A DNA stretch of 64,000 bases from Loktanella sp. M215 (GTDB lineage: Bacteria; Pseudomonadota; Alphaproteobacteria; Rhodobacterales; Rhodobacteraceae), in contig NZ_WMEA01000001.1 in assembly GCF_021735925.1 (NCBI RefSeq), positions 1,119,001 to 1,183,000 on the forward strand. The letters run 5' to 3'. Of this stretch, positions 15,230-23,744 are shown piece by piece. The position numbers and the translations under genes were made by a program. The notes below the pieces were generated by a model that saw only the letters and a program-made list of their open reading frames with translations, was not told where the DNA came from and ran no database searches. How positions within the stretch are numbered: position 1 is the first letter of the stretch; the number at the start of each line of letters is the position of its first letter.

Positions 15230-16522
15230 TCACACCAGCACCTCAACCCGCTCCTGCGCCCCCACCCCGAACACGCGCTTATACCGTGCGATCTCGTCCA
15301 CCGGTCCCATCGCCTTGTTCGGGTTGTCCGACAGCTTCACCGTGGGCCGTCCGTCGGCCGCGACGGCTTTGCAGACCAGCGAGAACGGCGCCAAGGCGTC
15401 GTCCGCCACCAACCCGATAAAATCGTTGGTCAGCATCGTGCCCCAGCCAAAGCTGACGCGGACGCGGCCGGCGAACTGGGTGTGCAGCTCCACGATCTTG
15501 TCCACGTCAAGGCCGTCGGAGAAGATCACCAGTTTCGTCAAAGGGTCCTCTCCGTGCGACTGCCACCAGCGGATCGCGGCCTCTGCCCCCGCCGCCGGAT
15601 CACCCGAGTCGATGCGGACGCCGGTCCAGCCCGCCAGCCAGTCGGGCGCGCCCGACAGGAACCCCGGCGTGCCATAGGTGTCGGGCAGAATGATCCGCAG
15701 GTTGCCGTCGTGTTCCGCCTGCCAGTCCGACAGCACGTCGTAGGGCGATTGCCGCAGGGCCGCGTCGCCGTCGGCCAAGGCCGCATAGACCATCGGCAAT
15801 TCATGGGCGTTGGTGCCGATCGCCTCCATATCGCGGCTTTTGGCGATCAGGCAGTTGGAGGTGCCGGTGAAGGCATCCCCCAACCCCTCCTGCAGCGCCT
15901 GCACGCACCAGTCCTGCCAGAGGAAGCTGTGCCTGCGCCGGGTGCCGAAGTCCGCGATCTTCAACCCCGGATGGGCGCGCAGGCGTTCGACCTTTTCCCA
16001 GACCTTCGTCATGGCGCGGGCATACAGCACCTGCAGCTCGAACCGCCCCATGTCGCGCAGCACGGCGCGGGACCGCAGTTCCATCAGGATCGCCAGCGCC
16101 GGGATTTCCCACAGCATGACCTCTGGCCAGGACCCTTGAAACGTCAGTTCATACTGCCCGTCGCGCTTTTCCAGATGGTAGGGCGGCAGGCGCAATTTCT
16201 CGAACCAGTCCATGAAGTCGGGCGTGAACATCGACCGCTTGCCGTAAAAGGTATTGCCGCGCATCCAGGTCGACTCGCCGCGGGTCAGCGACAGGGACCG
16301 GACGTAATCCAGCTGTTCGCGCAACTCGCCCTCGTCCACCAGATCGGCGAGGCGGATGGATTTGGTGCGGTTGATCAGCGAGAATGTGACCTGCACGTCG
16401 CGCTTGTTGCGGAACACCGACTGGCACATCAGCAGCTTGTAAAAGTCGGTGTCGATCAGGGACCGGACGATCGGGTCGATCTTCCATTTGTGGTTCCAGA
16501 CACGGGTTGCGATGTCGACCAT
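15230..16522 (-). CDS. pncB: Nicotinate phosphoribosyltransferase
   Basis: 430 residues from the ATG at 16522, with GGAGG 7 bases upstream. 'SLIDTDFYKLLMCQSVF' near the N terminus, 'GTSNCLIAKSRDMEAIGTNAHE' in the middle (the phosphorylatable His region) and 'RIDSGDPAAGAEAAIRWW' are hallmarks of PncB. The enzyme makes nicotinate mononucleotide from nicotinate and PRPP in NAD salvage. pncA, which makes the nicotinate, is about 5.4 kb away. The C terminus is intact up to the edge of the AT-rich insert. Confidence 0.92.
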   Translation of the reverse strand: MVDIATRVWNHKWKIDPIVRSLIDTDFYKLLMCQSVFRNKRDVQVTFSLINRTKSIRLADLVDEGELREQLDYVRSLSLTRGESTWMRGNTFYGKRSMFTPDFMDWFEKLRLPPYHLEKRDGQYELTFQGSWPEVMLWEIPALAILMELRSRAVLRDMGRFELQVLYARAMTKVWEKVERLRAHPGLKIADFGTRRRHSFLWQDWCVQALQEGLGDAFTGTSNCLIAKSRDMEAIGTNAHELPMVYAALADGDAALRQSPYDVLSDWQAEHDGNLRIILPDTYGTPGFLSGAPDWLAGWTGVRIDSGDPAAGAEAAIRWWQSHGEDPLTKLVIFSDGLDVDKIVELHTQFAGRVRVSFGWGTMLTNDFIGLVADDALAPFSLVCKAVAADGRPTVKLSDNPNKAMGPVDEIARYKRVFGVGAQERVEVLV

Positions 16523-16701
16523 GGGGTCCTCCGGGCGTTTCAAGCGGTTAGACCAAGGCAGGCGGGCGCTGGCAAGCGCATAAGCCCGGGTTGAGGGGGT
16601 GCGGATTAAGCCTTTGGCCAATGGTGGGACAGTCCGGCACAGGGCTAGGCAGCCGCATCGCCGGGTCATGTCGATCCCGGTCAGTCAAAGGACCAACCCT
16701 C

Positions 16702-16965
16702 ATGAAGTTCGCAACACTCGCCGCCCTGATGACCCTGTCCGCCACCGCTGCCTTCGCGGAACCGGAATGCACCGCACCCGCCGAAGGCGCCGCCGCCCCT
16801 GTCTGGGAAGCGATCAAGGCATTCGAGGACGAAGGCGGCGTCGTGCGGTCGTTCAAGATCAACGACGGCAATTGCAACGAGATCTACGGCTCGCTGAACG
16901 GCACCAACATGGAAGTCTTCTTCGACCCCACCACGGGCGAAGAGCTGGGCCGCATCGACGCCTGA
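16702..16965 (+). CDS. Exported PepSY-domain protein
   Basis: 87 residues. Residues 1-19 are a signal peptide ending 'TAAFAEPEC'. The mature part, about 68 residues, has one Cys pair (22 and the Cys of 'GNCNEIYG') and ends 'EVFFDPTTGEELGRIDA', the PepSY fold. PepSY proteins next to cytochrome b genes are thought to be small periplasmic partners of membrane redox or sensing proteins. The ribosome site AAAGGA precedes the ATG. It is the first gene of a three-gene run with cytochrome b561 and a membrane LuxR regulator. Confidence 0.75.
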   Translation: MKFATLAALMTLSATAAFAEPECTAPAEGAAAPVWEAIKAFEDEGGVVRSFKINDGNCNEIYGSLNGTNMEVFFDPTTGEELGRIDA

Positions 16966-16985
16966 TTGCTGAAAGGACGCACGCC

Positions 16986-17543
16986 ATGATGGCCGGAACC
17001 GCAAAACCGTATCGAACCCGCGTCAAGGTCTGGGATCTTGGCGTGCGTCTTTTCCACTGGTCGCTGGTGGCCTCGGTCGGCGGGGCCTGGGTCCTGACCG
17101 ACCCGCGCTGGCTGCACCGGCGCATCGGATACGTCGTGATCGGGTTGATCGCGTTCCGGCTGGTCTGGGGCCTGATCGGCACACGGCACGCGCGCTGGGC
17201 CGATTTCATCCCCGGCCCGGGGCGCCTGATCCGCTATCTGGCCGCGATCGTCCGGGGCCGCGAGGCGCGGACACTGGGGCATAACCCCGCAGGGGCCGCG
17301 ATGATCGTGGCACTGCTTGCGCTGCTCTCGGGTATCTGTGCGACCGGCGTGATGATGGGCATGGACCGCTATTTCGGGCAGGACTGGGTCGAACACTGGC
17401 ACAAGGGGCTGGTGAACGGCCTTCTTGTGCTGATCGTCCTGCATCTGGCGGGCGTTCTGCTGGCCAGCCTGCGTCACAAGGAAAACCTTGTCGCGGCGAT
17501 GATCCACGGTCAGAAGGATCTGCATGATCCCAACCCCCACTGA
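16986..17543 (+). CDS. Cytochrome b561 family membrane protein
   Basis: 185 residues with four or five hydrophobic helices. Haem-binding histidines are seen in 'LGVRLFHWSLVASVG' (helix 1), 'WLHRRIGYVVIG' (helix 2) and 'DWVEHWHKGLVNGLLVLIVLH' (last pair). This is the Ni/Fe-hydrogenase b-type/cytochrome b561 pattern of di-haem electron carriers. The gene starts 21 bases after the PepSY stop and overlaps the regulator gene by 20 bases. Confidence 0.85.
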   Translation: MMAGTAKPYRTRVKVWDLGVRLFHWSLVASVGGAWVLTDPRWLHRRIGYVVIGLIAFRLVWGLIGTRHARWADFIPGPGRLIRYLAAIVRGREARTLGHNPAGAAMIVALLALLSGICATGVMMGMDRYFGQDWVEHWHKGLVNGLLVLIVLHLAGVLLASLRHKENLVAAMIHGQKDLHDPNPH

Positions 17544-18027
17544 AAGTCCCCGCATCCGCCTGCGCCGCGTCTTGTTTCTGGGCGCGGCGACGGTGCAGGG
17601 CTTGTGCCTGATCCTCTTCGTGCTCGACGTCGCAAAAGAGATGGACGGCGGCGATCGCATGACCGCGGTCGAAGGTGTCGGCGTTCTGGGCCTGCTGGTC
17701 AGCGTCGTGATCACCTTGGGCGAATATCGCCGCATGCTGCGCCGCAACGCCCGGGTCGAGGCGCGTCTGGACGCCGCGACCGGCGCATTTACGCGGATGA
17801 TGGAAGAGCAGTTCACCCGCTGGGGGCTGACCGCGGCAGAACACGACGTCGCCCTGATGTCGGTAAAGGGGCTGTCGGTCGGTGACATTGCCGCCCTGCG
17901 CCAGACGGCCACCGGCACGGTCAAGGCGCAGTCCGCCGCGATCTATCGCAAGGCCGGCGTGTCGAACCGGGCCGAGATGATCTCGGTCCTGATCGAGGAT
18001 CTGATCGACGGCGTGCCGTTGCCGTAA
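17524..18027 (+). CDS. Membrane-anchored LuxR-type transcription regulator
   Basis: 167 residues. Two hydrophobic helices (about 15-35 and 50-67) are followed by a coiled segment and a LuxR-type helix-turn-helix: 'LTAAEHDVALMSVKGLSVGDIAALRQTATGTVKAQ...IYRKAGVSNRAEM' (shown in part). No receiver or ligand domain is present. The DNA-binding part would face the cytoplasm, so it may pass a membrane signal, perhaps the redox state of the cytochrome b561 encoded before it, to a promoter (inference). The 20-base overlap with the cytochrome gene suggests fixed stoichiometry. Confidence 0.8.
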   Translation: MIPTPTESPRIRLRRVLFLGAATVQGLCLILFVLDVAKEMDGGDRMTAVEGVGVLGLLVSVVITLGEYRRMLRRNARVEARLDAATGAFTRMMEEQFTRWGLTAAEHDVALMSVKGLSVGDIAALRQTATGTVKAQSAAIYRKAGVSNRAEMISVLIEDLIDGVPLP

Positions 18028-18044
18028 CGATCGGGCCTTGCAGA

Positions 18045-18066
18045 GCGGGCCCTAAAGTTGGCCCGC
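18045..18066. terminator. Hairpin between LuxR-type and TerB genes
   Basis: GCGGGCC/GGCCCGC stem with an eight-base loop that contains the stop codon of the opposing terB-like gene. There is no long T-run; it is probably a 3'-end hairpin shared by the two convergent genes. Confidence 0.4.
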
Positions 18067-18504
18067 CTCCATCGCGGCGGCGGCATGGATATGCATCGCG
18101 CGCTTGGGCGACACACCCAGCGTCCGCTCGATCTGGTGCAGGAACTCGCCTTCCTCGGGTTGTTCGCTGCCATCGGCCAGCACGACGGTCCACAGCGATT
18201 TCACCGCCGCCTCACGCTCTGCCAGCGGAATGGCGTCGTGCAGGACGCGGGCCAGCGTCTCGGTGTCGGGCATCGCCTCTTCCAGCTTTTCGCACTGGGC
18301 GCGCATCTTGGCCGCCTGCAGCTTGTTCAGGCCATACATATGCGCCAGCAGGTTGTCGATTTCCTCGACCTCCTCGAACAGATAGGCGCGGTCGACCTTC
18401 GCGGCACGCACCAGCAGCGCACCCAGTGCGTGGCGTGCATCGGCCTCGGGCAATTCCGTGACCTTGCGTTCGGCTTGGAACAGGGAAAGCAGGCGTTCGA
18501 ACAT
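18052..18504 (-). CDS. TerB family protein
   Basis: 150 all-helical residues. 'ALGALLVRAAKVDRAYLFEEVEEIDNLL' and 'SLWTVVLADGSEQPEEGEFLHQIERTLGVS' show the two TerB repeats, each with the acidic 'D..' loop that binds a metal. TerB-like proteins were named for tellurite resistance but are widespread stress- or membrane-associated proteins; the cellular role here is unknown. Single gene. Confidence 0.8.
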   Translation of the reverse strand: MFERLLSLFQAERKVTELPEADARHALGALLVRAAKVDRAYLFEEVEEIDNLLAHMYGLNKLQAAKMRAQCEKLEEAMPDTETLARVLHDAIPLAEREAAVKSLWTVVLADGSEQPEEGEFLHQIERTLGVSPKRAMHIHAAAAMEAGQL

Positions 18505-18614
18505 GGCAAAATCCAGTCTGTCGCAGTTTGCCTGTGTGTAGGCCCGCTAACGGGCAGAGTGAACAGGCCCGCCACGATGTCGGACCGCACGGTGCAAGCC
18601 TGCAACAGACCCGC

Positions 18615-19661
18615 TCAGGGGCGTCGCTGGATCAGACGAAAGACCGTCGGCGCGATCGCGATGACGATCGTGATGCGAATGATATGCGTGACCGAGACAT
18701 AGGCGATGTCCTGTCCCAGCGTCAGCGTCAGCAGCGACATCTCCGTCAGCCCGCCGGGGGAATACGCAAGGAAAGCCTGACTCAGCGGCATGCCCATGAC
18801 GCGGGCCACGGTTTCGGCAAAGGCGACGGCAATGGCCAGCATGCCGAATGTCGCGACGGCGGCGATACCGATGTCGCGGCTGATTTCTTTCAGCGTGGCA
18901 CCGACGAAACGCGCACCGATCACGGTGCCGATCACGATCTGCGCCGTGATGATGATGACCGACGGCGGCGCGACATGGACCCAGCCCGCGATATGCACTG
19001 CACCGGACAGGATCATCGGGCCAAAGACCGCCGCCGCGGGCAGGTTCAGCCGCCGCGCCCCGATCACGCCCAGCACGGCGCAGGCCCCAAGGATCAGGTA
19101 ATCCGCCAGCGACAGCGCGTTCAGCGGCACGAACCCGCGCCCGCCCGCACCGGACCGCACGCCAAGGAACACGCCGAAATAAAGCACGACCAGAAAGATC
19201 ACCAGAAGCACCCGCGCCGCATGGGCAAGGGCGATCTTCTTTTCATCGCCACCGGCGGCACCGCCAAGGATCAGCATCTCGTTCAAGCCACCCGGCATGG
19301 CGGCATAGAACGCGGTCACCGGGTCGTAGTGGCCCAGCTTGCGATAGACGACATAGGAAAACCCGGCGGCCACGCAGAGGAAAATTGGCAGCAGCGTCAG
19401 GGTCAGGACCCAGCTGCCCAGCTGGCCGAACAGCTCTGCCGTGATGCCGGACCCCAGCAGCACGCCGATCACCGGAATGACGATGGGCCGCAGCTTGTCC
19501 GGACCGCGCACCGGCCAGCCCAGCATGGCGGCAGTGGTGGTGCCGATCATCGGACCCAGCATCCACGGCAACGGCATCCGCAACCAGTAGCCCAGCAGCC
19601 CCGACAGCACCCCGATCGTCAGCGCAAGGCCGGTATCCTGATGCCGCCGGATCTGCCTCAC
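18615..19661 (-). CDS. AbrB-family (PF05145) membrane permease
   Basis: 348 residues with about ten hydrophobic helices in two similar halves. 'LPWMLGPMIGTTTAAML' and 'AAAVFGPMILSGAVHIAG' are the repeated 'GPM' motifs of the duplicated AbrB membrane family, and 'YAAMPGGLNEMLILG' and 'AYSPGGLTEMSLL' the repeated 'PGG..EM' motifs. Despite the name, this family is not the Bacillus AbrB regulator. Members are putative transporters. The GTG start overlaps the trhO stop (GTGA), so it is co-translated with trhO. Confidence 0.78.
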   Translation of the reverse strand: MRQIRRHQDTGLALTIGVLSGLLGYWLRMPLPWMLGPMIGTTTAAMLGWPVRGPDKLRPIVIPVIGVLLGSGITAELFGQLGSWVLTLTLLPIFLCVAAGFSYVVYRKLGHYDPVTAFYAAMPGGLNEMLILGGAAGGDEKKIALAHAARVLLVIFLVVLYFGVFLGVRSGAGGRGFVPLNALSLADYLILGACAVLGVIGARRLNLPAAAVFGPMILSGAVHIAGWVHVAPPSVIIITAQIVIGTVIGARFVGATLKEISRDIGIAAVATFGMLAIAVAFAETVARVMGMPLSQAFLAYSPGGLTEMSLLTLTLGQDIAYVSVTHIIRITIVIAIAPTVFRLIQRRP

Positions 19662-20575
19662 AGGGATCCGATGTGGCGTTCGCCACGCGCGCGGGCCAGC
19701 GCGACCTGCCGCTGCCGTTCGCGGAACCGGGCCTTGTCGGCCTCTGTCGTGTCATCCGCGCACTGGTGGCAGGCGACGCCGTCCTCGAACTGCGGGTGAT
19801 CGCGGTCGGTGGGCAGCAGGGGGCGGCGGCAGGCGTGGCACAGGATATGCGGACCCTCGGCCAGACCGTGCCCGACACTGACCCGCCCGTCGAAGACGAA
19901 ACATTCGCCCTGCCACGTGCTGTCGTCCTGCGGCACCTCTTCAAGGTACTTCAGGATGCCGCCCTGCAGGTGATAGACATCCTCGACCCCTTGGCCGCGC
20001 AGGTAATTCGTGGATTTCTCGCAGCGGATGCCGCCGGTGCAGAACATCGCGATCCGCTTGTTGTGAAAGCGATGCTTGTTCGCCTCCCACCACGCAGGAA
20101 ACTCGCCGAAACTGCGGGTCTGCGGATCGACGGCACCGTCGAAGGTGCCGATCGCGACCTCGTAATCGTTGCGCGTGTCGATGACGGCCACATCGGGGGC
20201 GGTGATCAGCGCGTTCCAGTCGGCGGGGGCGACGTAATGGCCGGTGCCCTGCAACGGGTCCACGTCGGGCTGGCCCATCGTCACGATCTCGCGCTTCAGC
20301 CGCACCTTCATGCGGTTGAACGGCTGCTGCGCCGCATGGCTTTCCTTGTGGACCAGATTCGCACAGCCGGGCAGGGCGCGCAGATGCGCCAGCACGGCGT
20401 CGATGCCCGCGCGGCTGCCGGCAATCGTGCCGTTCACGCCTTCACCGGCCAGCAGCAGGGTGCCACTGATGCCCTGTTCCGCACACAGGTCCAGCAAGGG
20501 CTGGCGCAGGGCGGCCGGATCGGGAAACCGGGTGAAGTGATACAGGGCGGCGACGGTGAACATGGGATCTGCCAT
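19658..20575 (-). CDS. trhO: tRNA uridine(34) hydroxylase
   Basis: 305 residues. A ferredoxin-like N-terminal domain ('FTVAALYHFTRFPDPAALRQ') precedes a rhodanese domain with active-site loop 'AMFCTGGIRCEKST' and a C-terminal Cys-rich zinc part ('ILCHACRRPLLPTDRDHPQFEDGVACHQC', shown here only as a description). TrhO adds oxygen to U34 of tRNAs to give 5-hydroxyuridine. The ATG at 20575 is preferred; the frame stays open far upstream only because it runs antisense-like through the YegD gene in another frame. It follows yegD by 20 bases. Confidence 0.88.
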   Translation of the reverse strand: MADPMFTVAALYHFTRFPDPAALRQPLLDLCAEQGISGTLLLAGEGVNGTIAGSRAGIDAVLAHLRALPGCANLVHKESHAAQQPFNRMKVRLKREIVTMGQPDVDPLQGTGHYVAPADWNALITAPDVAVIDTRNDYEVAIGTFDGAVDPQTRSFGEFPAWWEANKHRFHNKRIAMFCTGGIRCEKSTNYLRGQGVEDVYHLQGGILKYLEEVPQDDSTWQGECFVFDGRVSVGHGLAEGPHILCHACRRPLLPTDRDHPQFEDGVACHQCADDTTEADKARFRERQRQVALARARGERHIGSL

Positions 20576-20595
20576 ACGCCTGCCCGCGGCGGCCT

Positions 20596-21822
20596 TCAAG
20601 TCAGGCGGGCAGCCGCCATGGCAAGCCCGTCGCTGACGGCGGTAAAGGCCTGCGCCCGCACCTGCCGTGCCTGCGGAAAGAGCTCTGCCATGGCCTGCGT
20701 CACCGTCCCCATCAGGCTCGACCCGCCGACAAAGACCACGGCGGTCACCTCGCGCGGCGCGGTGTCGCCAAGCGTCTCCCACGCGGCTTCCTTGATGTCG
20801 GCGGTCAGGTCGGACAGCGTGTTGCCCAGCGCCTGCGCGCTCAGCGGCACGCTCAGCCCCCGGTCCAGCGTGCCAAGGTCGATCAGCCCACGCGGCGTGT
20901 CGTTGGCGGCAATCTTGCCCGCCTCGACCGCAAAGGCGATATCGTGGCCCAGTTCCATCTCGATCACTTCGTCCAGCCGACCGAAGGCCTGCTGATCCAC
21001 CCCCATCTTTGCCAGATCGGCCACCAGACGCCGCGTTTCGGCGGTGTAGAGGAACGCGATCTTCTCCCACGTCGCAAGGTCGTTGAAGATCGCGTTGGGT
21101 GCCGTCGTGGTGCCGTCGCCGAAGGCATTGCGCACGGCGCCGCCGCGCCCCAGCAAGGGCATGACATGGGCCAGCGACAGCAATCGGTCGAAATCCGTCC
21201 CGCCGATCCGTACGCCGTGGCTGTTCAGCACATGGATCGCATCCGCATCCTGCCGGTAAAGCGTGAAATCCGACGTGCCGCCGCCGATATCCACGACCAG
21301 CCCCAGTTGTCCCTGCTCCAGCGGGCCGGCGGTCAGGGCCGCGGCCTCTGGTTCCGGCAGAAAGCTGACACGTTTGAACCCGGCGATCTGATACGCCTCG
21401 GCCAGATCGACCTGCGCCTGCGCGTGGCGCGCGGGATCGGGGTGGAACCGGACGGGACGGCCCGACAGCGCGGTGTCGAACTCCAGCCGGGTCGCGTCAT
21501 AGGCCCGTTCGCGCACGGTGGACAGGAACCGCGCCACGACCTCCAGCAGGGTCATCTTTTCGTACCCGATCTGGCGCTGTTCGCGCATCAGGGGCGTGCC
21601 CAGCACCGACTTCAGCGCGCGCATGAACCGCCCCTCGCGCCCGTCGATCAGTGCTGCGTTCGCCGCACTGCCGATCAGGGTCCGCTTGCGGTCGATATCG
21701 AAGAACACGGACGTCGGCAGCGTCTCGCGCCCCGGCTCCACGGGGATGCGAAACACGGTGTCGCCGGCCATGACGGCAGCGGCGGTATTGGATGTGCCGA
21801 AATCGATGCCGAGCGTGGCCAT
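20596..21822 (-). CDS. yegD: Hsp70-family protein, YegD type
   Basis: 408 residues, an actin-fold ATPase without the C-terminal substrate-binding and lid domains of DnaK. The phosphate-1 loop is 'LGIDFGTSNTAAAV', phosphate-2 'LGLVVDIGGGTSDFTLYR', and the adenosine loop 'VVFVGGSSLMG'. YegD proteins are chaperone-like ATPases of unknown client. AAAGGA stands before the ATG. First gene of the yegD-trhO-AbrB permease operon. Confidence 0.85.
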   Translation of the reverse strand: MATLGIDFGTSNTAAAVMAGDTVFRIPVEPGRETLPTSVFFDIDRKRTLIGSAANAALIDGREGRFMRALKSVLGTPLMREQRQIGYEKMTLLEVVARFLSTVRERAYDATRLEFDTALSGRPVRFHPDPARHAQAQVDLAEAYQIAGFKRVSFLPEPEAAALTAGPLEQGQLGLVVDIGGGTSDFTLYRQDADAIHVLNSHGVRIGGTDFDRLLSLAHVMPLLGRGGAVRNAFGDGTTTAPNAIFNDLATWEKIAFLYTAETRRLVADLAKMGVDQQAFGRLDEVIEMELGHDIAFAVEAGKIAANDTPRGLIDLGTLDRGLSVPLSAQALGNTLSDLTADIKEAAWETLGDTAPREVTAVVFVGGSSLMGTVTQAMAELFPQARQVRAQAFTAVSDGLAMAAARLT

Positions 21823-21946
21823 GATGCGTCCTTTGCGTGCGAACCGCCGCCTTTAGCCCAAGCGCGGCTTGCGTTCAACCTGTCGGGCGTTGACCCGGTC
21901 CGGCTGGGGTTCTACCCCTTGGCGTGCCCACGTTGAAAGGTCCGTC

Positions 21947-22552
21947 ATGCAGCCCCTGACCCATGCCCTGATCGTCATCGACATGCAGAACGATTTCTGC
22001 CCCGGGGGCACGCTGGCCGTCGACGGCGGCAACGACATCGTCATGGGCATCAATACCCTGATGGATGATTTCCGCACCGTGATCCTGACGCAGGACTGGC
22101 ACCCGCGCGGGCATTCGTCCTTTGCGTCCAGCCATCCCGGCGCCAACCCCATGACGGTCATCGACATGCCCTACGGTCCGCAGGTCCTGTGGCCGGACCA
22201 CTGCATTCAAGGCACCTTCGGGTCGGAATTCCACGGCCATCTGCGTACCGACGGCGACCTGATCATCCGCAAGGGCTATAACCCCGCGATCGACAGCTAC
22301 TCTGCCTTCTTCGAAAACGACCACAAGACCCCGACCGGGCTGGAAGGCTACCTGCGCACCCGCGGGATCGAACGGCTGACGATGGTGGGCCTCGCCCTTG
22401 ATTTCTGCGTGCATTATTCGGCCAACGACGCGGCCCGGCTGGGCTTTGACGTGACCGTCCGCACGGACCTGTCACGCGCCATCGACGCCGACGGGTCACT
22501 CGACGCGGCCATTGCGGGGATGCGCGACGCGGGCGTGGCGCTGACCGAATGA
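21947..22552 (+). CDS. pncA: Nicotinamidase
   Basis: 201 residues. The catalytic triad is visible: Asp in 'LIVIDMQNDFCPGG', Lys in 'DLIIRKGYNPAIDSYSAFF', and Cys in 'MVGLALDFCVHYSANDA'. Metal-site histidines lie in 'TQDWHPRGHSSF' and 'PDHCIQG'. PncA turns nicotinamide into nicotinate, which PncB (15230-16522) uses for NAD salvage. AAAGG precedes the ATG. The stop overlaps the start of an FAD oxidoreductase gene (ATGA). Confidence 0.93.
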   Translation: MQPLTHALIVIDMQNDFCPGGTLAVDGGNDIVMGINTLMDDFRTVILTQDWHPRGHSSFASSHPGANPMTVIDMPYGPQVLWPDHCIQGTFGSEFHGHLRTDGDLIIRKGYNPAIDSYSAFFENDHKTPTGLEGYLRTRGIERLTMVGLALDFCVHYSANDAARLGFDVTVRTDLSRAIDADGSLDAAIAGMRDAGVALTE

Positions 22553-23730
22553 ACGCCGCCTATGATGTCGTGATCGTGGGCGGTGCCATCTATGGCGCCT
22601 CTGTCGCGTTCCATCTCGCGACGGATCCCGATTTCGACGGCACAATCCTCGTGGTCGAACGCGATCCGACGTATCAATTCGCCTCGACCTCCCACACCAA
22701 CTCCTGCATCCGGCAGCAGTTTTCCGAACCCCTGAATGTGCAGATCTCGCAATACGGGGCCGAGTATATCCTGAATTTCCGCGCCCGCAGCGGGATGGAG
22801 GATGCACCCGCCCTGCGCCTGCACAGCTTCGGCTACATGTATCTGGCCGACACCCCTGCCTTTGCCACCGCCCTGCAGGCCAGCCAGCGGGTGCAGGCCA
22901 GCCTTGGCGCGGGCACGCGTCATATGACGCGCGACCAGATCGCCGCGGCCTATCCGTTCTACGCGCTCGACGACATCATCGCCGGCAACCACAACACGGT
23001 GAACGAAGGCTACTTCGACGGCGGCACGTTGTTCGACTGGTGGAAACGCGGGGCAAAGCGGGCAGGCGTGACCTTCGTCACCGCCGAGGTCACCGGCATG
23101 ACCCGCACCGGCGACCGCGTGACGGCGGTGCAACTGAAATCCGGCACAGAAGTCGCCTGCAACTGGGTCGTCAACGCCTCCGGCCCGCGCGGCGCGCTGA
23201 CGGCCGCGATGGCCGGGCTGACCCTGCCGGTCGAACCGCGCAAGCGCTACACCTTCGTCTTTCAGGCTGAAACACCGCTGGACCGCGATCTGCCGCTAAC
23301 CATCGACCCCTCCGGCGTCCATGTCCGCACCGACGGCACCTACTACATGGCCGGCTGCCCGCCAGAGGATGACCACCCCGTCGATCCCACCGACTTTGCC
23401 TTCGACCACACCCTGTGGGAGGACAAGGTCTGGCCCGCCATCGCCACCCGCATCCCCGCGTTCGAGCGTGTGAAGGTCATCAACAGCTGGGTCGGGCACT
23501 ATGCTTACAATACCCTCGACCAGAACGCCGTGGTCGGTCCGCACCCGCAGGTCGCCAATTTCATCTTCGTTAACGGCTTCTCGGGTCACGGGCTGCAGCA
23601 GTCGCCCGCCTTGGGGCGCGGCATGGCGGAATGGATCACCCACGGCGCCTACCGCACGCTGGACCTGACCGCCCTAGGCTACGCCCGGATCGCTGCGAAC
23701 CGACCCATCGTCGAAAAAGCCATCATCTGA
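22549..23730 (+). CDS. FAD-dependent oxidoreductase of the DAO (glycine oxidase-like) family
   Basis: 393 residues. The Rossmann motif 'DVVIVGGAIYGASVAFHLA' is at 6-24, an Arg/Gln segment 'NSCIRQQFSEPLNVQISQYG' follows, and 'FIFVNGFSGHGLQQSPALGRG' near the C terminus is the typical FAD-closing motif. Members oxidise secondary amines such as sarcosine, D-amino acids or betaine derivatives; the substrate is not evident. It is coupled to pncA and followed, 14 bases on, by a uronate dehydrogenase-like gene. Confidence 0.8.
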   Translation: MNAAYDVVIVGGAIYGASVAFHLATDPDFDGTILVVERDPTYQFASTSHTNSCIRQQFSEPLNVQISQYGAEYILNFRARSGMEDAPALRLHSFGYMYLADTPAFATALQASQRVQASLGAGTRHMTRDQIAAAYPFYALDDIIAGNHNTVNEGYFDGGTLFDWWKRGAKRAGVTFVTAEVTGMTRTGDRVTAVQLKSGTEVACNWVVNASGPRGALTAAMAGLTLPVEPRKRYTFVFQAETPLDRDLPLTIDPSGVHVRTDGTYYMAGCPPEDDHPVDPTDFAFDHTLWEDKVWPAIATRIPAFERVKVINSWVGHYAYNTLDQNAVVGPHPQVANFIFVNGFSGHGLQQSPALGRGMAEWITHGAYRTLDLTALGYARIAANRPIVEKAII

Positions 23731-23744
23731 AAAGGACCACCCTC

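Noticed and set aside
18528..19799. 423-codon frame opposite the AbrB-type permease
   Set aside because: Gln/His/Arg-rich shadow; the opposing gene has clear repeated motifs.
20576..21070. N-terminal extension of trhO
   Set aside because: Overlaps yegD in another frame, low complexity; the family length of about 305 residues is met from 20575.
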